38,709 nt of DNA. Source: Microvirga massiliensis (GTDB taxonomy: Bacteria; Pseudomonadota; Alphaproteobacteria; Rhizobiales; Beijerinckiaceae). Shown in pieces: positions 31,897-38,709 of this stretch. Numbering within the stretch: position 1 is the stretch's first letter; each line of letters opens with the position of its first letter. The translations under genes were made by a program, and so were the position numbers. Location of the stretch: positions 108,713 to 147,421 of the forward strand of contig NZ_LN811364.1 of the NCBI RefSeq assembly GCF_001006805.1, read 5' to 3'. The notes below the pieces were generated by a model that was not told where the DNA came from, ran no database searches, and worked only from the letters and a program-made list of their open reading frames with translations.

Positions 31897-32727
31897 TCAG
31901 CGCAGCACGCGCAAAAGTGGCAGGACCTCCTCGCCACCACGGAGTTGCGGGTTGGACGGCTCGTAGCATTCCTTCTCGACCCGGCAGAGCTGGATCTCCC
32001 GGCGGCGCACCTCGGCGCGCGTGCGCGCGAACGCCTGCTGAAGCGTCGCGGCGTTCGGGATGCCTTTCACAAAAAGCGCCTCGCCGAACCAGGTCCAGGC
32101 AACACCCGGCTCGCACCCAAACGAAGGATGCGTCGCGTCGGCAGCCGTGATGACGAGGGTACGCCGGTCCGCCAGAGCATCCGCGAAGATTCCAGAGTAG
32201 CAGGCCGAGACAATCACTACCTTGTTGCGAACCCCTGTTTTGCGAAGCAGGCGCTGGAGGTGTCGCGGCGAGAGCGCCACGGTCTTGCCGCCCGTGGTAA
32301 CAGCGACGCCGTCCTCGGATCCGTGCGACGTCAGAAAGACGAAGAGAACGTCGCGTTCACGGTCCATCTGCTGGGCGACTTTAAGAAGAGCGGCTCGAAG
32401 ACTCGTGATCGTCGCGCGGGGCGCGCCGGGTTTATTGGTTCGAACCGATACCTGACCGCCGCGTCCGTAGTGACGCGCGAGGATAGCCGCCCCGTGGGTA
32501 GCCTCTTTGTGGAACACCTCCAATACGTCGGACATCCCGAACGCCACGACGTGTCCCTTGGGAGCGATCTGGGCCGACTCAGACGGGTTTGAGTGTTGCG
32601 CAGCCCTGACCTGAACGTCGCCAGGACCGGTCACCCTAGTCGCTTGAGCCATTGTGCTAGCTTGTGGCCAAGCGAGAGCGAGCAGGATAAAGGCCAGCGC
32701 GAGTTTGCGACGGATCGCTTCGGACAT
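31897..32727 (-). CDS. Secreted C13-type (caspase-fold) cysteine peptidase
   Basis: This 276-residue protein has a signal sequence (basic start, then LALAFILLALAWPQASTMAQ) and a peptidase C13/caspase-like domain. The catalytic histidine is H135 in FVFLTSHGSEDG and the cysteine is C176 in VVIVSACYSGIFADAL, the SHG and SACYSG motifs of the clan CD fold. Further on, TAADATHPSFGCE and WTWFGEALFVKGI match bacterial C13 homologues. Legumain-type proteases cleave after Asn or Asp, but specificity in this bacterial group is unknown. The export signal implies periplasmic or extracellular action. The gene ends next to an inverted repeat, is antisense to the DUF1349 gene, and has no obvious operon partner. 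Confidence 0.85.
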   Translation of the reverse strand: MSEAIRRKLALAFILLALAWPQASTMAQATRVTGPGDVQVRAAQHSNPSESAQIAPKGHVVAFGMSDVLEVFHKEATHGAAILARHYGRGGQVSVRTNKPGAPRATITSLRAALLKVAQQMDRERDVLFVFLTSHGSEDGVAVTTGGKTVALSPRHLQRLLRKTGVRNKVVIVSACYSGIFADALADRRTLVITAADATHPSFGCEPGVAWTWFGEALFVKGIPNAATLQQAFARTRAEVRRREIQLCRVEKECYEPSNPQLRGGEEVLPLLRVLR

Positions 32728-32889
32728 GTCATGATCCCCTGGATGATCAGCTTACGTGAAGTACGTGAAGTATTCTGGACTTAGAGGCTGGTGAGCAATT
32801 TTGTTGCTCGATGAGAGAGATGGATTCAGGCTGACCCTCGGGTTTGGGCCGCTGCTGCGAATGTGGGCTGTTTTTCCCGTTGGGAGCCC

Positions 32890-33185
32890 CGGCCCTGGAT
32901 GCCTGTCTCTACGCCAGCGATCTGAGTGATGCGGAATGGGCGCTGCTTGAACCGCTGATCCGCCGCAGCCACCCAGCCGGGTGGCGGCAGATCTATCCGT
33001 TACGGCGGATCATCGACGCAATCTTCTCTCTGCTGCGCACTGGAGCCCAGTGGCGGATGCTGCCGCATGAGTACCCGCCGCGGTACGCCGTCTTCTACCA
33101 TTATGCTCAATGGCGCGAGGACGGCACGTGGGAGCACGTCACCCAGGCCCTGCGCGAGAGCTATCGCCAGTGCAACGCACAACGA
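32890..33185 (+). pseudogene. IS5-family transposase, N-terminal fragment
   Basis: The plus strand reads DACLYASDLSDAEWALLEPL, then IRRSHPAGWRQIYPLRRIID and GAQWRMLPHEYPPRYAVFYH, the DUF4096 N-terminal domain of IS5 (ISL2/IS427-type) transposases, including the LLRTGxQWRMLP motif. Similarity ends near RQCNAQREP at about 33185, just before the 3' end of the FUSC gene on the other strand. The DDE domain is absent. It is a different part of an IS5 protein from the fragment at 17034-17283, so the two cannot be shown to come from one element. Confidence 0.78.
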
Positions 33186-33206
33186 GAGCCAATCTCAAAC
33201 GGCGCC

Positions 33207-35405
33207 TTATTTCGAAGTGGCCGCGACATGGAGGCTGGTCGCATCAGTCACGACGCGCCCGAGCAGAAACGCCACGGTGCCTCCGCTCTCCGTCTCTTCG
33301 CGAGCCAGCGCCTCACGCAAACGGCCGAGAGGCTGATCGAACGCCGGACAGGGAGGGGGAGAGCAGCTCTGGGCAACCGCGGCTGCAACGTCCTCCAGCG
33401 CAATTTCGAGCCGACGCGATAGGGCCAGTACGTCTTTTGCGGGGAGCGCCACAGCGCCAATCTGCCCCGCGAGTGCGATCAGATGTCTTTCAAGCCGCTG
33501 GATATAGGTGATTACCGCAAAGGCTGGGGTGATCCGCCCACGCTGCACGCGTGGCTCCGCCAGAAGTCTTTGAAAGGCAGCCTCTGCATTGCCAGCCGCG
33601 ATCTCAGCCTGCCGGCGAAGCTCTCCAAGGCTCGCGGGCGCTGCTGCCGAGCTGCTAAGCGCGCCGAACACCCCCGACAAATAGGTCCGATTGGCGCGGA
33701 TCGCCCGTGCCATCTGATCGGGAACGCGCTCGCGTTCCCACTGAGGCCACAACAGATAACCTGCTGCCAACCCGATCGCGGCACCGACCGCGGTGTCGAT
33801 GATGCGCTCCAGGGTGTCCGCCCAGGGGTCTCCGCTGCCCGCCGCGAGCAGAAGCACCACAAGCGGGGTCAAGAATGCCACCCCGAGCCCGTGCTGGCGG
33901 CGTTGCACGAAAAAGGCCATCGCGAGGAGGCCGATCAGGACGAGCTTTAAGGCTGGATCGCCATGAAGTGTCGCGAGTAAAAGCCCAGCGATGATCGCTC
34001 CCGCGATCGTTCCGGCCGTGCGCTGAAGGGCACGCGTGAGGGTCCCGCCGAACTCGGGCTGCAGCACAACCAAGGTGGTCATCGGGAGCCAGAGCCCATG
34101 AGGCAGCTGGAGCTTGATCATGATCGCGGTTGCCGACGCGCTTGCCACGGCGACCCGTAGGGCATGGCGAAAGATTGCGGACTGCCAACCAAGCTGAGCG
34201 CGCAACGCGGCGAGGGCTTTTCCGGGCGGAGTTGTCCTGGTTAGCGGCGGAAGGAGAACCCCCGTCGCGTGATGCTCGGAGCCGAAAAGGGTGTTCGCCG
34301 CTTCTTCCGCCGTCTCGAGATTGCGGACCGCTTGGGCGAATGCCATCATGTCAGGATGCGTCCCGCCCAGCAGGGATGTGAGGTTCTTCAACGTGCTCCG
34401 CATCGGGTCGAGCGATACCTGCAACCGGCCCTTAAGCAGTGATGTCGCGATCGCGCGGCAGGCCTGCTCCCATTCAGAAGCAATGGCCTGGAGCAGGCGG
34501 CGCTCTGTACTTGGCCGATCATGTTGGGACTTATGCAGGTGCATCTCAGCGAGCGCGACAGAGGCCTGTGCCACTCGTGAGCCGGCTCGCACCAGGATCA
34601 TCAGCTGCGCCGTGGTGGTACCGGGTCCAGAGATCTCGGCCCGCAGACTCCCAAGCGAGTTCCGGGCTGCCTCGACGGTTTCGCGCAATTCATGGTGGCG
34701 CTTGGCGAGGAGTCGCTCGAGGCGCCGTCGTTTCACGACAGTGACGCGTTTGGCCTCAAGCGCGCGCATTGCTGAGATGAGACCCGCGGTCGATTCCCAG
34801 ACAGCGGCGACTTCCTGCTCGAGGCGCTTGAACGGCCGCAGACGCCATAAAATGAGCGTGACCGCGATCGTCCACATGGCCCCGGCGCAATACAGCGCGG
34901 CTGCTTGAACGGGAGCTGTCTGCCCAGCGGGGACATGGGTCCCGATCAGAAACGCGATCCCAACAAAGAGACCGAGGGGGGTGGCGCTTGGTCCGAACGC
35001 TCGGGCGAGTCCCGAACCGAACGCGATGCAGAGCATCAAGAGGGTCGCAAGCCACCATGTTGCGCGAGCCTGCGTCCCAAGGAAGAGGGAGCAGGGCGAG
35101 AGCACCATGTTGAGTGCCATGGCGGTGAGGCGATTTCGGTAAGAGCCGCCGACATCCACCATAGAGGTGTTGAGGGCCCCGATGGTGATGAAGTGAGATG
35201 CAAGTCCAACCCCAAAGATGGGCAGAACCAACAGGGGCAAGGCCGTTGCGATCGTCCCTCGGAGCGCCCAGACCAGGGCAATCCGATTTGCACTCCTGGC
35301 GAGCGCCATCCGACTGCGCTGGAGGACGTGGGGGTGTGCGGACGTGACCGGCGTCACCATGCGCAGCCAAGGAGCCATAATGCGGGCTGTCATCCTTTCG
35401 GCCAT
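33207..35405 (-). CDS. FUSC-family membrane protein (aromatic acid/fusaric acid exporter type)
   Basis: This 732-residue inner-membrane protein has two blocks of hydrophobic helices. The first at about residues 45-195 includes RGTIATALPLLVLPIFGVGL and GLFVGIAFLIGTHVPAG. The second at about 430-560 contains the FUSC signature LPHGLWLPMTTLVVLQPEFG and RALQRTAGTIAGAIIAGLLL, followed by AFFVQRRQHGLGVAFLTPLV. A soluble helical domain lies between and another after. FUSC/AaeB-type proteins export aromatic carboxylic acids, usually with a membrane-fusion partner that is not seen here. Several in-frame ATGs lie at the start (35405, 35393, 35378); none has a strong ribosome site. The 3' end abuts an IS5 fragment, so the last residues may be altered. 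Confidence 0.88.
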   Translation of the reverse strand: MAERMTARIMAPWLRMVTPVTSAHPHVLQRSRMALARSANRIALVWALRGTIATALPLLVLPIFGVGLASHFITIGALNTSMVDVGGSYRNRLTAMALNMVLSPCSLFLGTQARATWWLATLLMLCIAFGSGLARAFGPSATPLGLFVGIAFLIGTHVPAGQTAPVQAAALYCAGAMWTIAVTLILWRLRPFKRLEQEVAAVWESTAGLISAMRALEAKRVTVVKRRRLERLLAKRHHELRETVEAARNSLGSLRAEISGPGTTTAQLMILVRAGSRVAQASVALAEMHLHKSQHDRPSTERRLLQAIASEWEQACRAIATSLLKGRLQVSLDPMRSTLKNLTSLLGGTHPDMMAFAQAVRNLETAEEAANTLFGSEHHATGVLLPPLTRTTPPGKALAALRAQLGWQSAIFRHALRVAVASASATAIMIKLQLPHGLWLPMTTLVVLQPEFGGTLTRALQRTAGTIAGAIIAGLLLATLHGDPALKLVLIGLLAMAFFVQRRQHGLGVAFLTPLVVLLLAAGSGDPWADTLERIIDTAVGAAIGLAAGYLLWPQWERERVPDQMARAIRANRTYLSGVFGALSSSAAAPASLGELRRQAEIAAGNAEAAFQRLLAEPRVQRGRITPAFAVITYIQRLERHLIALAGQIGAVALPAKDVLALSRRLEIALEDVAAAVAQSCSPPPCPAFDQPLGRLREALAREETESGGTVAFLLGRVVTDATSLHVAATSK

Positions 35406-35639
35406 CGACGAGCGATGAGGTCGCGGCCCGACCGCTCGGTTGTTGGGTCCGTTTTACATCGCTTTTCCCTGACGCCTACGGTGTCGCTCGCCTGCTGCTC
35501 TGGGCATGGACCGCGCATAGCCAAGCACTGACTGCACTTCAGCAATGTTGAAGCTTGAACCTGGTTCCACGCGTTTGCGGCGCGGCAGGGGCCGCCGGCA
35601 ACGAGGAATGCCAATGATCGCAAGGGGCCGATGCACGAA
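35406..35639. other. Stretch without a recognised gene
   Basis: Only short open frames without family patterns were found. It contains the upstream region of the FUSC gene, whose promoter was not identified. Confidence 0.35.
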
Positions 35640-35802
35640 CGCTCCACCGTCCTCCTGAACTGGCGAGGCTGCAAACAGCCCATGCGACGATCAGGGGCTT
35701 TGAAGTCATGCGCATGATCCGCCGGGGTCACTGCACCCAGCGGCAACTTGGAGCGGCAGGCGAATCCGTCTTGTGAATCAGCTCTTCGGTGTTGCGGCCT
35801 GA
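35640..35802 (+). pseudogene. IS6-family transposase, C-terminal remnant
   Basis: The frame reads LARLQTAHATIRGFEVMRMI and RRGHC, then shifts near 35755 to a frame reading RLVNQLFGVAA before TGA at 35800-35802. IS6 (IS26-like) transposases end with a segment like RTIxGFEVMRMIRRGxC followed by a short tail ending xFVNxLFG, so this is the last 50 or so residues with at least one frameshift. The catalytic DDE residues lie upstream and are missing. The fragment ends just before an antiporter remnant. Confidence 0.55.
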
Positions 35803-35843
35803 GTGACCCGGTCGACTGGGTTCGTTATGCCCTCTTCAGGTTA

Positions 35844-36187
35844 ATGCAACAAAGCCGGCTCAACACAGCTCCCTCCATTCTTCTCGTCATCGCCGGAACG
35901 GGGCTTGCCCTCATCCCGAGCCTGCCGCGCATTGAGTTGGCGCCCGACCTGGTCCTTCTCGGGATCTTGCCGCCGCTGATCTATTCGGCGGGCGTCGCGA
36001 TGAGCTGGCGTCAATTCCGCTTCAATCTGCGTCCGATCACCTTGTTGGTGTTCGGCTGCGTGATCTTCACTACCACCACGGTGGCCGCAGCCGCCTATTG
36101 GCTGCTCGCTATGCCACTCTCCGTCGGCTTCGTGCTGGGCGCTATCGTAGCGCCGCCCGACGTCGTGGCACCGCTCGCACGACGATG
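35844..36187 (+). pseudogene. Na+/H+ antiporter (CPA1) fragment
   Basis: The frame reads PSILLVIAGTGLALIPSLPR, then IELAPDLVLLGILPPLIYSA and FRFNLRPITLLVFGCVIFTT, ending with GFVLGAIVAPPDVVAPLA. The LPPLIYSA and GAIVxPPDxVAPLA motifs are those of CPA1-type sodium/proton exchangers, where the PPD aspartate pair region carries ions. The usual N-terminal helices and roughly 350 residues after the second motif are missing; beyond 36187 the frame no longer looks like the family. Confidence 0.7.
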
Positions 36188-36319
36188 TCGTTACCAGCGC
36201 GGTGGAAGAGTCATATGCGTGCCACGGCAACGCTTCTTGCGGCCTTTCGCCGGTGTGTGTTGCGGGTTCGGCGTAAGCCTCCGAACCCACGCCGCTGGCC
36301 AGCCTGAATATCAGTGTCG

Positions 36320-36535
36320 GGACGTGGTGGACACCGCCTACTACACGATCGAGAAGGACGGTCATCAGGTAGTCGCGACGGTTGCGTCCGGCGAGATCGC
36401 GCCCCGTCCGCTTTATCGCCACGTTGCTTTCAGGTCAGAAGGTGGATTTGTTGGTGCCGCGTGCTGTCGGTCAGAACGCCCTGATCGTCGGGACGAGCGA
36501 ATTGAGGGTCGCGTGTTCGTCCGGTGGTCTTCGTG
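36320..36535 (+). other. Possible decayed gene of unknown family
   Basis: One frame reads DVVDTAYYTIEKDGHQVVAT, then VASGEIAPRPLYRHVA. A neighbouring frame reads VRFIATLLSGQKVDLLVPRA, then VGQNALIVGTSELRVA. Together they look like one small beta-rich protein with a frameshift near 36420. No start, ribosome site or family could be recognised. Confidence 0.3.
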
Positions 36536-36695
36536 ATCGAACGCTGATTTTCGCTTTGCGATCACCACCCGCGGGTCCCTCTCCTCGCCCGCCTTGCGTG
36601 AGGCAGATCACGGAAAATGCCGAGACTCTCCGGCAAGGTATTCTCGCGATCGGAGTAGCCGTTGCAAATGGCTGCGCAACACCGGGAGCACGATC

Positions 36696-36953
36696 ATGTC
36701 CAGTTTGAGCCATGCCGTAGAGTGCATCCCCTTCGTCGGCAGCGATGCCCCTGCGAGCGGCATCGGAGTGAAGCAGCTGGCCGCTCACTTCATTGCCCTG
36801 CTCGCAGACGCAAGACGCCGTGCCGCCCTGCGCCGCGCCCGCCGTGAGCTCCTCAAGTGGCCCGACTATCTGCTGAAGGACATGGGTCTCTCCCGATCCG
36901 AGATCGCTTGGGTTGTGGAACACGGCCGGTTCGGTCACGCGAGCCGCAAGTGA
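36696..36953 (+). CDS. DUF1127 domain-containing small protein
   Basis: This 85-residue basic protein carries the DUF1127 motif near its C-terminus: RRARRELLKWPDYLLKDMGL, then SRSEIAWVVEHG. The family is abundant in alphaproteobacteria. Members have been tied to RNA metabolism, phosphate and carbon stress, and growth control, with the arginine-rich motif binding RNA in some. The ATG at 36696 is preferred because GGGAG stands 7-8 bases upstream; a longer in-frame ORF from 36594 lacks a ribosome site. It is followed by another small gene 40 bp downstream, probably in one transcript ending at the terminator near 37270. Confidence 0.85.
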   Translation: MSSLSHAVECIPFVGSDAPASGIGVKQLAAHFIALLADARRRAALRRARRELLKWPDYLLKDMGLSRSEIAWVVEHGRFGHASRK

Positions 36954-36993
36954 CCCCATTGCCTCGCCGTATCCTGCCTCTCGTGGAGGGATC

Positions 36994-37230
36994 ATGTCAG
37001 ACGAGCTGGATCCTCTGGTGCGCGATCTCGTCGAGTGGCTCGCCAAGGAGCCGCGCAGCTACAGGGAGGTGATGGAGGCTTGGCGCACATCGTGTCCCAG
37101 GCTCACCGTCTGGGAGGAGGCGCTCGACCGTGATTTCCTTGAGCGCAGGGTCGTTGAAGGGCAGGCCTTCGTGTTCGTGACCGATCGTGGCGAGACCTTC
37201 TTGAGGGCTAGCCGGCGCGTCATACCGTGA
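36994..37230 (+). CDS. Small hypothetical protein
   Basis: This 78-residue protein starts at an ATG preceded by GGAGGGATC and reads MSDELDPLVRDLVEWLAKEP, then SYREVMEAWRTSCPRLTVWE and ends FVFVTDRGETFLRASRRVIP. The alternation of helices and a closing hairpin suggests a small winged-helix-like domain, but no family was recognised with certainty. Similar short proteins are recalled from rhizobia and methylobacteria. It follows the DUF1127 gene by 40 bp and is followed by a hairpin with a T-run, so the two probably form a short operon. Confidence 0.7.
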   Translation: MSDELDPLVRDLVEWLAKEPRSYREVMEAWRTSCPRLTVWEEALDRDFLERRVVEGQAFVFVTDRGETFLRASRRVIP

Positions 37231-37260
37231 CCACCGTTATCGCCTGACCTCTCCCTGAGC

Positions 37261-37283
37261 AGGCCCGCTCACCCGGGCTTTTT
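37261..37283 (+). terminator. Predicted rho-independent terminator
   Basis: A stem GCCCG (37263-37267) pairs with CGGGC (37274-37278) across a 6-base loop, with two weaker pairs below, and is followed by five T residues. It stands 30 bp after the stop of the small gene at 36994-37230. Confidence 0.65.
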
Positions 37284-37650
37284 GGGAACGGCGCAGAGGC
37301 TCACATGAATGACTGCTCTCGACCTTAAAGTGGAAGTTCGACCAAGGTTAGCTTGGTGCCAAGAGCCGCCATCTAGGCTTGCTCCATGGCTCTTCTGATG
37401 TCGACCCTCAGCGGAGATACCGGCCGCCTACCGTCGAGTTCGGCGATCAACCGCCATTGCACCGACTTCGAGCCTGGGTGAAGGCTGCCTGAGCGGCGCC
37501 GGGATGGTAAAGTCGGCGCTCCAGACGTTGTTGATGGGCGGCTTCGCGGCGGATGCAGCGTTCTGACTGGCGTCACGGCTCGCCTGGGCGCCGCGGCACG
37601 CGGCTTGGAAATTCCCTCGCCTGGAGCGGCGGCAAGCAGGGGAGAGCCTT
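37284..37650. other. Stretch without a convincing gene
   Basis: A short plus-strand frame near 37508-37620 reads SALQTLLMGGFAADAAF, a stop, then LASRLGAAARGLEIP. This hydrophobic segment might be the end of a decayed membrane protein, but it is too short to place. Nothing else was recognised. Confidence 0.3.
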
Positions 37651-38040
37651 ATGAATACCGAAAGTCGCGTCAAGTTCTTGCGTGTTGCGCTAATCGTATT
37701 CGGCTTCGTATGTCTCGTGGGGTTCTACCCGCTCACGATTGTATGGCCGGCAGGGTGGGCATGGCATCACACTAGACAGTCCATGTATCTGCAAATGATT
37801 GTCGGGATCTATGCGACGCTGGGAGTCTTTCTCCTCTATGCGTCGCGAGACCCGCTCGCAAATCGGAGCCTGATCTGGTTCACCGTTTGGTCGAGCGTTG
37901 TGCACGGTGGAATCATGACCGCGCAATCGATCGTGTACCCCGAACACCGCGAACACCTCTTGGGCGACGTCCCAGCGCTCCTGATCGTCGCCGCTGTCCT
38001 GGCGTTCCTCATGCCGCGACGCATCCCGGCAATCAGGTGA
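37651..38040 (+). CDS. DUF6632-like small membrane protein
   Basis: This 129-residue protein has four hydrophobic helices: VALIVFGFVCLVGFYPLTIV, MYLQMIVGIYATLGVFLLYA, IWFTVWSSVVHGGIMTAQSI and the last near VPALLIVAAVLAFLMPRRI. The pattern (REPxxNxxLIWFTxWSSxVHGxIMxxQ) fits the DUF6632 family of unknown role. GGGGAGAGCC lies just before the ATG. The helices span the inner membrane. It stands alone between the hairpin at 37261 and an IS1182 transposase, with no operon partner. Confidence 0.7.
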   Translation: MNTESRVKFLRVALIVFGFVCLVGFYPLTIVWPAGWAWHHTRQSMYLQMIVGIYATLGVFLLYASRDPLANRSLIWFTVWSSVVHGGIMTAQSIVYPEHREHLLGDVPALLIVAAVLAFLMPRRIPAIR

Positions 38041-38175
38041 ATTTGCGGGTCAGATCCCGCCGCTCGGGAGTTCTCACGACCGCGAACTCGCGCCTTGGCG
38101 AATGGCCGCCTCCCACCGAGGCTATGTGGAAACGGGCTGATTTGGTAGAGTGATTCGCGATCAGCGGAGGTCGGG

Positions 38176-38709
38176 ATGAAGCGTTTCGTCGAGGGCGAGG
38201 ATCGCCGGCAAGCGACACTGCTTCCCGATTGTTTGGATGACTACATTACTGAGGACAATCCTGTCCGCGTCATCGAGGTCTTCATCGACGAACTCGATTT
38301 GGTCGCCATGGGGTTTGCCGGAATGGTGCCAGCGGCAACGGGACGGCCTGCCTATCATCCCGCAACGCTTCTGAAGCTTTATCTCTATGGCTACCTCAAC
38401 CGCATCCCGTCGAGCCGGCGGCTGGAACGCGAGAGCCAACGCAATATCGAACTGATGTGGCTGACGGGGCAGTTGAGGCCGGACTTCAAGACGATCGCGG
38501 ACTTTCGCTGATGTGGCTGACGGGGCAGTTGAGGCCGGACTTCAAGACGATCGCGGACTTTCGTCGCGACAACGGACCGGCGATCCGCGCGGCCTGTGCC
38601 CAGTTCGTCGTGCTGTGTCGTCAGTTCAATCTGTTCACCCAGGCGGTTGTCGCCGTCGACGGCTCCAAGTTCAAGGCGGTCAACAACCGGGACAAGAACT
38701 TCACGGTCG
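38176..38709 (+). pseudogene. IS1182-family transposase, interrupted by a 56-bp tandem duplication and running off the window
   Basis: The ATG at 38176 opens a frame with the IS1182 N-terminal pattern: MKRFVEGEDRRQATLLPDCL, FIDELDLVAMGFAGMVPAAT, GRPAYHPATLLKLYLYGYLN and RRLERESQRNIELMWLTGQL. A TGA at 38509-38511 follows DFKTIADFR because a 56-bp segment is repeated and shifts the frame. After the second copy the other frame continues RDNGPAIRAACAQFVVLCRQ, then VVAVDGSKFKAVNNRDKNFT at the window edge, where the DDE domain begins. Removal of one copy restores a single frame, so the element was probably intact before the duplication. The remainder of the gene is outside the window. Confidence 0.85.
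38452..38563. repeat. 56-bp perfect tandem duplication
   Basis: Bases 38452-38507 are repeated exactly at 38508-38563. The unit begins CTGATGTGGCTGACGGGGCA and ends ACTTTCG. Because 56 is not a multiple of three, it breaks the transposase frame. Confidence 0.95.

Noticed and set aside
31585..32592. Plus-strand open frame of 335 codons
   Set aside because: It runs antisense to the C13-type peptidase, whose catalytic motifs and signal peptide are clear, and has no pattern of its own.
32722..32731. GGACATGTCA at the C13-type peptidase start
   Set aside because: It is formed by the start codon and next codons of the peptidase gene read on the other strand.
32793..32809. GAGCAA/TTGCTC hairpin with T-rich loop
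   Set aside because: The stem is only 6 bp, has no T-run after it and lies upstream of two divergent features, so it does not fit a terminator.
1..38709. CRISPR arrays, rRNA and tRNA genes
   Set aside because: No regularly spaced repeats, rRNA motifs or cloverleaf-forming segments were recognised by eye; a dedicated search was not possible.

Overview
The window is GC-rich DNA with alphaproteobacterial character, most like Hyphomicrobiales (Methylobacterium, Microvirga or Bradyrhizobium type). This is judged from codon use, small families such as DUF1127, DUF6356 and DUF6632, and the transport and catabolic gene types; no rRNA, tRNA or other marker gene is present to fix the genus. It reads as an accessory region: several intact catabolic gene clusters separated by fragments of at least seven transposase families, a broken phage-type integrase and many decayed genes.

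Layout. 1-2.1 kb: broken genes only (TDT-type transporter, integrase, SnoaL-like protein with one amber codon, DUF6356 protein with one frameshift). 2.15-11.2 kb, cluster A: a GntR/FCD regulator, a RidA protein facing the other way, then a plus-strand run encoding a polyamine-type ABC importer (binding protein, ATPase, fused double permease), a DadA-type FAD oxidoreductase, a HisD-family dehydrogenase and a class IV transaminase of the (R)-amine type. A TGACATGTCA palindrome sits before the regulator, twice between the divergent RidA and importer genes, and once in a variant form before the transaminase, which suggests a single local regulon. 11.2-12.4 kb: IS110 remnant. 12.5-15.2 kb, cluster B: a glutamate-semialdehyde-aminomutase-like class III aminotransferase divergent from a second GntR regulator. 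15.2-18.4 kb: ISAs1, IS5 and IS481 fragments, a decayed partition/toxin locus, a RidA gene and a truncated VIT-type transporter.

18.6-29.0 kb, cluster C: one long minus-strand run starting with a third GntR/FCD regulator and continuing through a taurine/nitrate-type ABC importer (binding protein, ATPase, permease), hydantoinase/oxoprolinase subunits A and B, a DUF1989 protein, two RidA-like proteins that lack the usual catalytic arginine, and an EamA exporter. It looks like an uptake and ring-opening pathway for a cyclic amide or guanidine-like compound; the substrate is not known. 29.4-38.7 kb: housekeeping and envelope genes (L,D-transpeptidase interrupted by an amber codon, DUF1349 protein, secreted C13-type caspase-fold peptidase, FUSC exporter, DUF1127 and DUF6632 proteins) mixed with IS5, IS6 and IS1182 fragments and an antiporter fragment.

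Clusters A and C follow one plan: FCD-type GntR control, ABC uptake of a nitrogen compound, PLP, flavin or amidohydrolase chemistry, and RidA proteins that could clear reactive imine or enamine intermediates. They appear to be separately acquired nitrogen-scavenging modules assembled in an IS-rich zone.
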